Shown here piece by piece: positions 1-9,005 of a DNA stretch of 64,000 bases (its first letter is position 1; every line of letters starts with the position of its first letter). The translations under genes and the position numbers were made by a program. Location: positions 1-64,000 of the forward strand of contig NZ_JBLGTV010000002.1 in assembly GCF_047468865.1 (NCBI RefSeq), given 5' to 3'. The DNA is from Castellaniella hirudinis_A. GTDB lineage: Bacteria > Pseudomonadota > Gammaproteobacteria > Burkholderiales > Burkholderiaceae_B. The notes beneath the pieces are model-generated. The model saw nothing but the letters and a program-made list of their open reading frames with translations. It did not search any database and was not told the origin of the DNA.

Positions 1-65
1 GAGCTAACCTATTGTCCCGTATATGGTTTCAAGCCTCGATTAATTTGCACGAAGGGCTTGACGCC

Positions 66-160
66 GGCCATTTTTTGCCGCCGGGCCGTCCCAAGGCAAA
101 GACAGCCCCCTCGGGGGGCAGCAAGCGGGCATCGCTCGCGCGGCGTGGGGGTCTTTTTTG
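66..160. repeat. intergenic stem-loop element, terminator-like
   Basis: An inner hairpin, CCCCC-TCG-GGGGG, lies near 106-116. An outer imperfect stem pairs AAAGAC plus a C-run near 98-110 with GGGGGTCTTTTTT near 147-159, so a T-run follows the hairpin on the plus strand. The element lies just past the stop of the leftmost TolC-like gene. From memory, very similar C-rich/G-rich elements ending in GGGGGTCTTTT are common between genes in Burkholderiales. It could terminate transcription in either direction; the T-run favours plus-strand reading. The first 60 bases show no recognisable gene. Confidence 0.5.
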
Positions 161-187
161 CGTCATGGCGCGGCGGCCCGCCGCCAC

Positions 188-1912
188 TCAGGACGCGAAG
201 ACGTGGCCCAGGAAAATATCGTCCAAAGGGATGCCCGCGGCGGCCAGCAGGGCGATCCGGGCGCGCAGATAATCCAGGCGGGCCTGGTTCAGCTGGGCGC
301 GTACATTGAACAGCCGATCCTGCATTTTCAGGGTATCCAGAGTGCTGCCCAGGCCATAGTGCTGGATTTTACGGGCGGCTTCCAGGCTCAGGGCGGCGGA
401 CTCGGCGGCGGATTCCAGCGCGCGGATACGCTGCTCGCCCCCGGTCACCGCCTGGTAGTGGCGCATGACGTCCGCCAGGGTTTGCGCCAGCGTGGCATCC
501 AGCGTATGGCTGGCCTGGCGCGCCTGGTCGCGGGCCTGGGCGGTCAAGGCCGTGTCGTAGCCGCCGGAAAACAAAGGAACATTCAGCTGCAGGCCCAGGA
601 CGTAGGTATTGGTGCGCTGGCTCAGTGTCGATAGGTTTTCACTGTCGGCCTTGGCCCAACTGGCCACAAAGGCCAGCGTGGGCGCGTGGCGGCTGGCCGC
701 CCGGCTGACGTCGGCCTGGGCCACCCGCAGACTGGCCCGCTGGGCGGCAATGTCGGCGTTGCGGGCACGCGCCAGATCCAGCCAATCCACCAGCCGGGCG
801 GGCCGCAGCGGCGGCAGCGCGACGGCCTGGATCGTGGTCAACGCGGCCGAAACATCGGCATCGGCATCGGCATCGGCATCGGCTTCGGCATGGCCGCCGG
901 CCGGGGAAACCGCCGGCGGCATCCCGACGCCGGCGGCCGGCCGCGCCGGGGCGGCGCCGGCGGCCGGCGTTTCCGCGACCGCGAATTGCGGGGCCACCGG
1001 CTGGCGCTGATCGGGGCCTTCCCCGATGGGCACGCCCAGCATGGCCTGCAGGGCTTGCCGGGCCACCAGCAGGCCGGCGCGCGCCTGGATCGCATCGGCC
1101 CGAGCGATTTCCAGGCGGGACTGCACCTGGCGGGCATCGGTCACGCTGCCCTCATCGTGCCGGAATAAAGCTTGCTGGCCTTTCATCTGGCCTTCCAGGG
1201 ATTCGGCCAGCGCCTGGCGCAGCACCAGAGCATCCTGCGCGCCCAGCACGGCCACCCAGGCGTCGCTCAGACGGGCAGCCAGATCCTGGCGCGCCGCCTG
1301 CCAATCGGCATCCCCCTGGTCGGCCCGGGCCTGGGCCCAGCGCCAGGTGTTGTAGCGCCCCAGGTCGAACAACGGCTGCTGCAGCTGCACATAGGCGTTG
1401 GTCGAATCGTATTCGAGAACCGACTCGCGCATGAGATCGAACAACCAGGGCTGCCGGCGCAGGCCGTCGATGCGGCTGCGCGAAAACCCGGCCTGGACTT
1501 GGGGCAGCAGGCCCGCCAGGCCCTGGGCGCGAAACGTCCCGGAGGCCAGGCGGGCGCTGGTGGCCGCCTGCCAGGCGGCGTCGTGCGCCAGCGCCAGGGG
1601 CCAGGCCTGCGCCAAGGTCAACTGGCCGGCCCGGCGCCGATCCAGGGCGTCCAGCGCCGCCGACAGCACCCCGGCCGCCGGGCCGGCCCCACCAGCCTCG
1701 GCCGGGCGGTCATCCGCCGCGCCGCCGGGCTGGCCCAAGGGCTGCGCGGCATCCGGCGGGGTTGCCGCGGGAGGTTCGTGCGCCGACAGGTTTCCAGCGG
1801 CGGCATCCTCGCGGCCGGCGGCGTCCGACGCACCGGACGGCCACATCCCGTCCAGCGCGGCGCACGCCGACAACCCGAGGGAAAGCAGCACAACGGCAAG
1901 CAGGCGAACCAT
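188..1912 (-). CDS. TolC-family outer membrane efflux lipoprotein (second OMP of the T1SS operon)
   Basis: This is a TolC/OEP-fold protein that would form an outer membrane channel for type I secretion or efflux. I start it at the ATG at 1912, giving 574 residues, because this start gives a clean lipoprotein signal (MVRLLAVVLLSLGLSAC, lipobox LSAC, Cys17) and lies 4 nt after the stop of the upstream OMP gene. An in-frame start at 1978 would lack a signal. OEP-type wording (LAQAWPLALAHDAAWQAA and the C-terminal LDYLRARIALLAAAG) supports the family. At 574 residues it is longer than the usual 450-480. The excess is an Ala/Pro-rich linker after the lipid anchor and a low-complexity insert near residues 305-365 with an Ala-Asp repeat. 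It is the last gene of the exporter operon and a second TolC homologue in tandem. The substrate is unknown. Confidence 0.8.
   Translation of the reverse strand: MVRLLAVVLLSLGLSACAALDGMWPSGASDAAGREDAAAGNLSAHEPPAATPPDAAQPLGQPGGAADDRPAEAGGAGPAAGVLSAALDALDRRRAGQLTLAQAWPLALAHDAAWQAATSARLASGTFRAQGLAGLLPQVQAGFSRSRIDGLRRQPWLFDLMRESVLEYDSTNAYVQLQQPLFDLGRYNTWRWAQARADQGDADWQAARQDLAARLSDAWVAVLGAQDALVLRQALAESLEGQMKGQQALFRHDEGSVTDARQVQSRLEIARADAIQARAGLLVARQALQAMLGVPIGEGPDQRQPVAPQFAVAETPAAGAAPARPAAGVGMPPAVSPAGGHAEADADADADADVSAALTTIQAVALPPLRPARLVDWLDLARARNADIAAQRASLRVAQADVSRAASRHAPTLAFVASWAKADSENLSTLSQRTNTYVLGLQLNVPLFSGGYDTALTAQARDQARQASHTLDATLAQTLADVMRHYQAVTGGEQRIRALESAAESAALSLEAARKIQHYGLGSTLDTLKMQDRLFNVRAQLNQARLDYLRARIALLAAAGIPLDDIFLGHVFAS
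853..882. repeat. hexanucleotide tandem repeat (CATCGG)5
   Basis: There are five perfect CATCGG units, followed by CTTCGG. The repeat is in frame in the TolC-like lipoprotein gene and encodes alternating Ala-Asp at about residues 344-353. A 6-bp unit changes length without a frameshift, so it could vary the loop length but not switch the gene off. Confidence 0.9.
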
Positions 1913-1916
1913 GGAC

Positions 1917-3323
1917 TCAGTCCAGCTGGACGACATCGGGGCCAAACCAGGTTGCGGTCGCCCGCGCAATCGCCTCATCGTCCAAGGCGCCCGTCACGGC
2001 ATCCAGGCCGATCCGGGCATTGACGTATTCCAGACGCGCCTGAGCCAGGTCGCGGCGCGCCGTGAACAGTTGATCCTGAGCGTCCAGGATGTCGCTGATG
2101 CTGCGGGTGCCGCCCTGGTAGCTTTTCTGCATGGCCTCCAGCGACTGCGCCCCCGTGCGCACGGCGGTTTCCAAGGCGGCAATGCGCTGCGCCCCGCTGA
2201 CCACCCCCTGGTACTGGCGTGTCACATCCACCCCGACCTGGGCCTGGGCGGCCGCCAACTGGTGCCCGGCCTGATCCCGGCCATGGCGCGCCTGCCGCAC
2301 CTGGGCAATCGTCTGGCCACCGGAAAAAATCGAGACATTGGCCTGTACGCCGATGCTGTTGTAGTAGCTGTACTGATCGCGCGTCGAAACTGAATCCGAC
2401 TGGTTGACGCTGCGCGCCGCCACGCCGCTGACCGTCGGCAGGAAACCGCCGATGGCCTTGTCGACCTCGCGTTCCGCGACCCGCAGGTTTTGCTGGCTGC
2501 TGCGGATATCGGCATTGGCCTGCTCGGCGCGCGCCTGCCAGACGGCCAGGTCGAGGGGATCCGGCGGCAACGGGTGAAAATCGGGCGACAAGCCCAGGAC
2601 GGTGGCCGGATCGGCCCCGATCATGGCCTGGAGTTCGCGCCGGGCGATCGCCAGACTGTCTTCCGCCTGGATCAGGTTGGCGCGCGACAGGTCTCGGCGC
2701 GACGTGGCTTCGCGCACATCGGTGATGGTGCCCTCGCCCGCTTGGTAGCGGCGCTGGGCGATGTCGATGTTCTTGTCGCTGGTGTCCAGGTCGCCGCGCG
2801 ACAAGGCCACGTTTTCGTAGGACAACAAAGCCTGCAGATAGCGATTGACCAGGCGCGTGGCGGTATCGCGCGCCTTGGTGTCGAAAACCGCCAGGCTGAA
2901 GTCGGCGCGCGCATACCCCTGGCGGGCATTGGCGATCTTGGTCCAGTCGAACAGCACCTGGCTGGCCTGGATCTGGTTGGTGCGGGTCATGTAGGCCAGG
3001 TCGACATCGGCGACATCGCCACGCGCATCCGGGGCCTGCAGCGTGCCCCGCGTGCGGCTGCGGCCCGCGCTGGCGCTGATCTGCGGCAGCAGGGCGGCCC
3101 GCCCCAGGGCGCGGTTGGCCTGCCCGGCCTGGCGTTCGCTGATGGCGGCCTGGTAGCTGGGATCGTTGGCCTTGGCCAATTGCCAGGCGGCGGCCAAGGA
3201 CACCGGGGCGGCGGCCTGGCCGGCATCCGCCTGCGCGTCCGCCCCCTGGGCCGCCCCCGGCGCGGCGGCCAGCGGCAGCATCAAACCAAGCAGCAGGGCA
3301 AGGACACGGGCACGCAAGATCAT
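1917..3323 (-). CDS. TolC family type I secretion outer membrane protein
   Basis: This 468-residue protein has an N-terminal signal peptide (hydrophobic LALLLGLMLPLAAA, likely cleaved after the Ala-rich stretch near residue 25) and two OEP repeats. Features such as SLAAAWQLAKANDPSYQAA near the mature N-terminus, a central SIFSGGQTIAQVRQA and a C-terminal RLEYVNARIGLDAVTG are typical of TolC-type channels. It would supply the outer membrane tunnel for the exporter encoded just upstream. The start codon overlaps the stop of the HlyD gene by 4 nt (ATGA), which indicates translational coupling. Length is normal for the family. It is the more canonical of the two tandem OMPs. The exported substrate is not in the window. 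Confidence 0.88.
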   Translation of the reverse strand: MILRARVLALLLGLMLPLAAAPGAAQGADAQADAGQAAAPVSLAAAWQLAKANDPSYQAAISERQAGQANRALGRAALLPQISASAGRSRTRGTLQAPDARGDVADVDLAYMTRTNQIQASQVLFDWTKIANARQGYARADFSLAVFDTKARDTATRLVNRYLQALLSYENVALSRGDLDTSDKNIDIAQRRYQAGEGTITDVREATSRRDLSRANLIQAEDSLAIARRELQAMIGADPATVLGLSPDFHPLPPDPLDLAVWQARAEQANADIRSSQQNLRVAEREVDKAIGGFLPTVSGVAARSVNQSDSVSTRDQYSYYNSIGVQANVSIFSGGQTIAQVRQARHGRDQAGHQLAAAQAQVGVDVTRQYQGVVSGAQRIAALETAVRTGAQSLEAMQKSYQGGTRSISDILDAQDQLFTARRDLAQARLEYVNARIGLDAVTGALDDEAIARATATWFGPDVVQLD

Positions 3324-4687
3324 TTTTCCGTCAACGAGGTGTGCAGGCGTTCGAGGAAAGGCTTGAGCAGATAGCTGAACAAAGTGCGCTCGCCCAGCTT
3401 GATCATCACGGTCGCGGGCATCCCGGCCCGGATGTCTCCGCCGACTTCATCAATCATGTTTTGGCCTTCGGGCAGGAGCTTGACCTTGGCCTGGTAGTAC
3501 GGCATGCCCGAGCGCGGGTCGGTAATGCGGTCGGCCGACACGGTAATGAGCTCGCCCGGCACGCTGGGCGTCTTGGCGTGGTTGAGCGCGGGGAAGGTGA
3601 TCTCGACCGGCAGCCCGGGATAGACGCGGTCGATGGCCTGAACCGGCAGTTGGGCGTCCACCACATAGGAGGCATCGTCCGGGATGACTTCCATGAGCTC
3701 GGCCCCGGGGGCGATGACGCCGCCCACCGTGTGGATTTTCAGGTTTTGCACCGTGCCTTCGATGGGCGAACGGATGTCGGTCTGTTCGACCGAGTAATCC
3801 AGGGCGGCCAGCCGGTTGGCCAGCGAAGTAGCTTCTTTTTGCACATCGCTCAGTTGCGACTGGACTTCTTTCTGGTAATCCTGCTGGCGCTGCAGAATGC
3901 GCAGCTTGAGTTCGGCGATCTGGTTGCGCGTGCGCCCGGTATCGACCACCGCATTGGACAGAGCGCCCTGCAGCTGCGCGGCATCGCGTTCGAGTTCGAG
4001 CAGGCGGTTGCGCGGCAGGTAGCCGTCCTTGGCCAGTTCGCGCACCCCGGCGAGTTCTTTGTTGATGTAACCAATCTGTTCCTTGCGGCTGGCCTGCACC
4101 TGCAACAGGCCTTCCAGCTGGGCCTCCGCCCCCGCCAGGTTCTCGCGCAGAATGGCGACCTCGCCGTTCAGGGCGGCGCGGCGCGTGCGGAACAGTTCTT
4201 CCTGGGCGGCCACCGCCCGCTTGTAGCGCGGGTCGTCGTGGAAGCGCCGGGTCAGCGCTTCGTCGAACACGATGGCGTCCAGGCCTTCACGCTCGGCCAA
4301 CAAGCGGTCTTCGGTAGTGCGGGCGATGATGTACTGCGAACTGGCCACCCCGCGGTCGGACAGGGCGCGGGTGGGATTCAGGCGCAGCAGCACCTGGCCG
4401 GACTTGACCCGATCTCCGTCGCGCACCAGGATGGCGTCCACGGTGCCGCCTTCCAGGTGCTGGATGGTCTTGCGGTTGCCCACGACCTCGACCACGCCGT
4501 TGGCGGGCTCGCCCTCGTCCAGCGGGGCGAAGCCCGCCCAGGCGACGAAACCGCCGAAGCCGATGAACAAGGCCAGCAGGCCGATGCGCAGAGGCCGGAC
4601 GAAATTTTCATCGACGTGGCTGCCCGGGGTTTCGAGGGCCGCATTGATGTCGTCTTCGGCGGTGGTTTTGCGTGAAAATAGCTTCAT
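3320..4687 (-). CDS. HlyD-family type I secretion periplasmic adaptor
   Basis: This is the membrane fusion protein of a type I secretion system, 455 residues. A single N-terminal membrane segment at about residues 33-52 (IGLLALFIGFGGFVAWAGF) is followed by a lipoyl-like half-motif (HLEGGTVDAILVRDGDRVKSG), a long alpha-helical hairpin rich in Glu, Arg and Gln at about 120-280, the second lipoyl half and a beta-barrel domain containing IRSPIEGTVQNL. It links the inner membrane ABC exporter to the TolC channel. It starts 8 nt after the exporter stop and ends in a 4-nt overlap with the first TolC gene. Adaptors of the PrtE/HlyD class normally serve one substrate group such as RTX proteins, proteases or S-layer proteins; which one applies here cannot be read from the window. 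Confidence 0.9.
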   Translation of the reverse strand: MKLFSRKTTAEDDINAALETPGSHVDENFVRPLRIGLLALFIGFGGFVAWAGFAPLDEGEPANGVVEVVGNRKTIQHLEGGTVDAILVRDGDRVKSGQVLLRLNPTRALSDRGVASSQYIIARTTEDRLLAEREGLDAIVFDEALTRRFHDDPRYKRAVAAQEELFRTRRAALNGEVAILRENLAGAEAQLEGLLQVQASRKEQIGYINKELAGVRELAKDGYLPRNRLLELERDAAQLQGALSNAVVDTGRTRNQIAELKLRILQRQQDYQKEVQSQLSDVQKEATSLANRLAALDYSVEQTDIRSPIEGTVQNLKIHTVGGVIAPGAELMEVIPDDASYVVDAQLPVQAIDRVYPGLPVEITFPALNHAKTPSVPGELITVSADRITDPRSGMPYYQAKVKLLPEGQNMIDEVGGDIRAGMPATVMIKLGERTLFSYLLKPFLERLHTSLTEK

Positions 4688-4695
4688 GGGGGTCT

Positions 4696-6429
4696 CTATC
4701 GGCCGGCGGCGACCTGCAGCGGGCCGTTGCCGGCGGCGGCGCGCGCCTGCAGTTGTTGCTGTTGCAGGCCTTTCAGCACGTCCTCGCGGGCCCCGTACAT
4801 CATGACCACGCCATCGCGCATCACCAGCAGTTTATCGACGGCGGACAAGACGCTGGTGCGGTGCGTGATGACGATGACGGTAGAGCCCTGGGCCTTCAGA
4901 ACCCGCAAGGTTTCGACCAAAGAGGCCTCGCCGGCCTCGTCGAGATTGGAATTGGGCTCGTCCAGCACGATCAGCGCCGGATTGCCGTAGATGGCGCGCG
5001 CCAGGGCCACCCGCTGGCGCTGGCCGCCGGACAGGGAAGAACCGTTCATCCCCATCTGCGTATCATAGCCCTGGGGCAGGCGCAGAATCATGTCGTGCAC
5101 CCCGGCCTGCTTGGCCGCGGCAATCACCTGATTGGCGTCCGGCGTGGCGAAGCGGGCAATGTTTTCGGCCACGCTGCCTTCGAAAAGTTCGATATCCTGG
5201 GGCAGGTAGCCGATGTGCGGACCGAGTTCGTCTTTGTTCCAGCGATAGATATCGGCGCCATCCAGGCGCACATTGCCGGCCTGGGCCCCCCAGACCCCCA
5301 CCAGCAGGCGGGCCAGGGTGGACTTGCCCGCCCCCGAGGGGCCGATCACGCCCACCACGTCGCCGGCATCGACACTGAAGTTGAGGCCCTTCAGCACGGC
5401 GGCGCGCGCGCCCGGCGGCGTGGCGAAGACGTTTTCCAGCAGCAGATGGCCGCGGGGCGCGGGCAGGCTGAGGCTGGCCCCGCGCGGCGGCGCGGTCTTG
5501 AGCATTTCGTCCAGGCGGGCATAAGCGCCCTTGCAGGCGATGAACTGCTTCCAGGAATTGATGGCCATTTCGACCGGGCGCAGGGCCTGCCCCATCAGGA
5601 TGGAACAGACGATCATCATGCCGGCGGTGATCTTGCCCTGGATGACCAGCAAGGCCCCCACGCCCAGGATCAGGGACTGCAAAGAGATGCGGACGAACTG
5701 CGAAATGCCGCTGATGCGGGCATTGCGGTCGGACGCCAGAGTCTGCAGCCCCAGCATGCGGCGATGCTGGTTGAGCCAGCGCGAACGCAGGCCCGGCAGC
5801 ATGCCCATGGCCTCGATGACCTCGGCATGATGCAAATGGCTGTTGGCGAAGGCATTGGCGCGCACGGCGGCCTGGTTGGATTCGTCCAGCGGCTTGTGGG
5901 TGGCCACGTGCGTCAGGTAGGCCATGATGACCAGCACGAACGACCCGAAGACGTTCATCGCCCCCAGCAGCGGGTGCACCATGAAGGCCACGGCGATGTA
6001 GATGGGCGTCCAGGGGATGTCGAACACGGCGAACAGGGCATTGCCGGTCAGAAACTGGCGCAGGCGGGTCAAGTCCTGGATGGCCTGGGACGGGTTGCCG
6101 CCCTCGCGGCGCAGGTTGCGCTCGAAGGCGGCGGTGAACACCCGCTGGTTCAGCATGGTGTCGAAGCGGTTGCCCACCCGGATCAGCACGGAAGACCGCA
6201 CCAGTTGCAGCAGCCCCGACAGGGCGAAGATCGCCACCACCAGCAGCGACAGCACCAGCAGGGTGGTTTCGTTCTGGCTGTTCAAGACGCGGTCGTAGAC
6301 CTGCAGCATGTACAGCGACGGCGTCAGGGCCAGCATGTTGATGACGAAACTGAAGGCCGCCAGACTGTAGAGGATGCGGCGAAAACGAAACAGCGCTTCG
6401 CCCAGTTCGGTGCGGTTGTGTGGAATCAT
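4696..6429 (-). CDS. type I secretion ABC permease/ATPase (PrtD-like)
   Basis: This is the inner membrane ABC exporter of the type I secretion system. I take the ATG at 6429 (577 residues, MIPHNRTELGEALFRFRR), because the 17 residues before it from an in-frame start at 6480 look non-coding. The N-terminal half has about six membrane segments starting with SLAAFSFVINMLALTPSLYML and no C39 peptidase domain, so the substrate most likely carries a C-terminal uncleaved signal. The C-terminal ATPase has Walker A GPSGAGKST, signature LSGGQRQRVALARA and Walker B ALIVLDEPNSNLDE. It matches the PrtD/AprD class, which exports RTX proteases, lipases and S-layer proteins. It is the first gene of the exporter operon and lies 180 bp from the SapC-like gene. 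Confidence 0.9.
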   Translation of the reverse strand: MIPHNRTELGEALFRFRRILYSLAAFSFVINMLALTPSLYMLQVYDRVLNSQNETTLLVLSLLVVAIFALSGLLQLVRSSVLIRVGNRFDTMLNQRVFTAAFERNLRREGGNPSQAIQDLTRLRQFLTGNALFAVFDIPWTPIYIAVAFMVHPLLGAMNVFGSFVLVIMAYLTHVATHKPLDESNQAAVRANAFANSHLHHAEVIEAMGMLPGLRSRWLNQHRRMLGLQTLASDRNARISGISQFVRISLQSLILGVGALLVIQGKITAGMMIVCSILMGQALRPVEMAINSWKQFIACKGAYARLDEMLKTAPPRGASLSLPAPRGHLLLENVFATPPGARAAVLKGLNFSVDAGDVVGVIGPSGAGKSTLARLLVGVWGAQAGNVRLDGADIYRWNKDELGPHIGYLPQDIELFEGSVAENIARFATPDANQVIAAAKQAGVHDMILRLPQGYDTQMGMNGSSLSGGQRQRVALARAIYGNPALIVLDEPNSNLDEAGEASLVETLRVLKAQGSTVIVITHRTSVLSAVDKLLVMRDGVVMMYGAREDVLKGLQQQQLQARAAAGNGPLQVAAGR

Positions 6430-6609
6430 TGAACCGAGAATATGAATGGCGGCCACGGAATGGGCCGCTGACGCAGGCAACTGCCCTGGCCGACCTGGCC
6501 CGCGCCATGCGCAAAGCCCGCTTTAAAGACAAGAACAGAAAAGCGTTTTAATATAGCATGTTAAGCCTTAATTCTGCATGAACACCGGCTGACGGTTTTC
6601 TGACGGCCC
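6430..6609 (-). promoter_or_regulatory. AT-rich leader before the type I secretion operon
   Basis: This is the only gap of size between the SapC-like gene and the exporter. Read leftward it contains an AT-rich stretch around 6535-6565, unusual in this GC-rich DNA, with TATATTAAAA-like sequence that could hold a -10 element. No clear -35 is seen. An independent promoter for the exporter operon here is inference. Confidence 0.35.
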
Positions 6610-7404
6610 TCAATGAAACTTGATCGTGCCGCCGCTGTTCAGGAACTCAAGGTCCAGATCGCCCGCCGGGCTTTGCGGCAAGGCTTCGGCGCGGGCCGCC
6701 TGGGCGCGGGCCAACGCCCCCAGGCGCTGCAGATGCTGCATGGACAGCAGCTGGCAATACACCAGCGGCAAGGCGCCGGATTCCCGCAGCGCCTGGAACG
6801 CATCGGCGGGCAGCGTATTCAGGGCGGTTTCGCTCACGCGGAACAAACCCTGCAGCGTGGTGGTCTGGCCATCCTCTCCCTGGATATTGATGGCCCAGGG
6901 CTCGATCAGGTCATGCTGCCGCAAAGCGGCGCACAAGGCCTGGGTGGCCGGCAGATTGGCCTGCACCTGGCTGAGAAACTGCAAAATCTGGCGCAGACGC
7001 TCGACCGGCTGGTTTTGCGCGTCGAAAAACGGCTGGCTGTCGCCCTGGGCGGCGCCGGCCTGCAATAAACCGCTGTCATGGTCGAAACACAACACGGTCT
7101 GATCGTCGTTGGTGCGGGCCAGGGCAAACGGGTAGCCGCGGTAGACCGCCGGAATGTAGTCGGCCAGCCAGCGGCCGTCCGCACCCACGAGCAGGTTCTG
7201 TCCCTGCGCCAAGCCCTGCACGGCCACCGGCATGTAATGGTCGTCGGTCAGCGCAAAGGCCACGGGCAGGCAGAGGCAGGCGCGCGGGATTTCCTGCATG
7301 ACCAGGGCGGCGATGGTGTCGCGCGCGGCAAAGCCGTATCCCGGACTGGGCCGCCAGCTTTTGTCGGCATGGTCGGCGGGGGTAATCACATGAAAATCAG
7401 GCAT
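6610..7404 (-). CDS. SapC-like protein
   Basis: This 264-residue protein resembles the SapC family: an N-terminal half with YIPAVYRGYPFALA followed by CFDHDSGLL, then a segment with a QILQFLSQVQANLPAT helix and a conserved C-terminal half with INIQGEDGQ and LFRVSETALNTLPADAF. It has no signal peptide and no membrane segment, so it is probably cytoplasmic. SapC was named from an S-layer locus in Campylobacter, but the biochemical role is not established. It sits between a glycosyltransferase and a PrtD-type exporter, which hints at a part in making or secreting a surface or secreted protein; that link is inference. The ATG at 7404 lies 17 nt past the glycosyltransferase stop. Confidence 0.7.
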   Translation of the reverse strand: MPDFHVITPADHADKSWRPSPGYGFAARDTIAALVMQEIPRACLCLPVAFALTDDHYMPVAVQGLAQGQNLLVGADGRWLADYIPAVYRGYPFALARTNDDQTVLCFDHDSGLLQAGAAQGDSQPFFDAQNQPVERLRQILQFLSQVQANLPATQALCAALRQHDLIEPWAINIQGEDGQTTTLQGLFRVSETALNTLPADAFQALRESGALPLVYCQLLSMQHLQRLGALARAQAARAEALPQSPAGDLDLEFLNSGGTIKFH

Positions 7405-7421
7405 AGGGGTTCCGTTGTGTG

Positions 7422-8435
7422 CTAGAGCTTGCCGAACAGGACGGCGACCAGCAGGCCGAGATTGCCCAGCGGGGTCTGGCGGCGCAGGCCGCTGCGGGCG
7501 AACCAGCGCAGGCGCGGCGCCAGCGGCTGGGCGCGCCCCTGGACGAAGGCGTCCAGCGTCCGCCGGGAGGCGGGATCCAGGTGATCCCGAACACGCTGCA
7601 AGGCCGTGAGATTGGCGGTGTTCCAGCGATGAAACTGGCCCCGCAGCAGCAGTCGGGCGCGATGCCAGCGGGCGGCCAAGCCCAGATTGCTGCCCATCAG
7701 GTTATTGCCATGCTGGCGATAACGCAGGGACAGATAATCGTCGTAGTATACGCGCCCGCCGCAGCCCGCCACCAGCATGTACAGCCACCAGTCGTGCGCC
7801 AGGACAGCCACGTCGGCCCCCGCCAGACACAACAGGCGCCGCGCGGCGGGGTTGAACACCATGGTGTTGCCGCCCCCGATGTTTTGCACCAGGGCGTTGC
7901 CGAAACCGGGGGGACGCGTGTAGCGCGCCGATTCGCCATAGGCGCGGTTGTCCTGATCCACCAGGCGGGTGCGCGCAATGTACAGGGCCGGGACATTCGC
8001 CGGCAGCGTGCGCAGGCATGCAATGGCCCGCGCCAGCTTATCCGCTTCCCAGATATCGTCCTGATCCGAAAAGGCATAGTAATCCGCGTCGATATCGGGG
8101 CGGCACGCCAAGGACAGGAAATTGGCCGCCAGACCGCGCCCCGGCCCCCGGCACAGCTGCAGACGGCCCGCCATCCGGCCGGACTGGTATTGCCGGAGGA
8201 TATCCAGCGTGTCGTCGGTGCTGCCGTCGTCGGACACCCACAAGCGCCAATGCGGATGCCGCTGGGCCAAAAACGAATCCAGCTGAGGCGCCAGATACCG
8301 CCCCCCCTGCCAGGTGCACATCAGGATCGCCACCCGGGCGGCCGGGCGGCCGCCCGGCGTGGCTTCTGTCACCGGCTCAAGCGCCCGCGCGGCCACCTGT
8401 CCGGGCGCACGGTCAGGCAGATGGATCGGCGGCAT
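7422..8435 (-). CDS. family 2 glycosyltransferase (rhamnosyltransferase-like)
   Basis: This is a GT-A fold glycosyltransferase, 337 residues from the ATG at 8435; an in-frame TTG at 8450 would add five residues. After a Pro/Ala-rich lead it shows AILMCTWQGGRYL, the nucleotide-sugar binding VSDDGSTDDTLDIL and the metal-binding region with FSDQDDIWEADKL. These are typical of GT2 enzymes annotated as rhamnosyltransferases in O-antigen loci. The two dTDP-rhamnose genes upstream in the same orientation, with rfbC ending only 24 nt before, support dTDP-L-rhamnose as donor. The acceptor (lipopolysaccharide, exopolysaccharide or a secreted glycoprotein) cannot be told. No membrane anchor is evident. 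Confidence 0.8.
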   Translation of the reverse strand: MPPIHLPDRAPGQVAARALEPVTEATPGGRPAARVAILMCTWQGGRYLAPQLDSFLAQRHPHWRLWVSDDGSTDDTLDILRQYQSGRMAGRLQLCRGPGRGLAANFLSLACRPDIDADYYAFSDQDDIWEADKLARAIACLRTLPANVPALYIARTRLVDQDNRAYGESARYTRPPGFGNALVQNIGGGNTMVFNPAARRLLCLAGADVAVLAHDWWLYMLVAGCGGRVYYDDYLSLRYRQHGNNLMGSNLGLAARWHRARLLLRGQFHRWNTANLTALQRVRDHLDPASRRTLDAFVQGRAQPLAPRLRWFARSGLRRQTPLGNLGLLVAVLFGKL

Positions 8436-8459
8436 GGCAACTCGCGGCAAGACGGCGGA

Positions 8460-9005
8460 TCAAAAGACTTCGGCGTCGGCCAACGCCACCCCGGCCGCGT
8501 CCTTGGCGGACACCGTGGGGGCTAGGCCTTCCAGCCGCCAGTCGATGGCCAGGGCGGGATCGTCCCAGCGGATGCAGCGCTCGTGATCCGGGGCATAGAA
8601 CGCCGTGGTCTTGTACAGGAATTCGGCAGTCTCCGACAGCGTCACGAAGCCATGGGCAAAGCCCGGGGGTATCCACAACTGCTTTTTGTTGTCGGCGGAC
8701 AGGATTTCGCCCACCCACCGGCCGAACGTGGGCGACCCGCGCCGGATATCGACGGCCACGTCGTACACCTGCCCCTGGACCACCCGCACCAGCTTGCCCT
8801 GGGCATGGGGGGGCAGTTGGTAGTGCAGGCCGCGCAGCACGCCGCGCACGCTCTTGGAATGATTGTCCTGGACAAAATCCGGATCCAGGCCGGTGGCCTG
8901 GCGAAACGCCCGGGCATTGAAGCTTTCAAAGAAAAAGCCCCGTTCGTCGCCGAACACGCGGGGTTCCGCCAGAAAGACATCGGGGAGGGCACAGGCTTGG
9001 AACAT
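8460..9005 (-). CDS. rfbC: dTDP-4-dehydrorhamnose 3,5-epimerase
   Basis: This cupin enzyme (RmlC) converts dTDP-4-dehydro-6-deoxy-glucose to its L-lyxo epimer in dTDP-L-rhamnose synthesis. It has 181 residues, the family's usual length. Visible family motifs are FFFESFNARAF, FVQDNHSKSVRGVLRGLHYQ (with the catalytic His in GLHYQ), GKLVRVVQGQVYDVAVDIR and FAHGFVTLSETAEFLYKTT. The ATG at 9005 shares one base with the rfbA stop (TGATG), so the two are coupled. rfbB and rfbD, which complete the pathway, are not in the window. Confidence 0.93.
   Translation of the reverse strand: MFQACALPDVFLAEPRVFGDERGFFFESFNARAFRQATGLDPDFVQDNHSKSVRGVLRGLHYQLPPHAQGKLVRVVQGQVYDVAVDIRRGSPTFGRWVGEILSADNKKQLWIPPGFAHGFVTLSETAEFLYKTTAFYAPDHERCIRWDDPALAIDWRLEGLAPTVSAKDAAGVALADAEVF

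Noticed and set aside
853..882. Repeat as a phase-variation switch
   Set aside because: The unit is 6 bp, a multiple of three, so changes in copy number cannot shift the reading frame.
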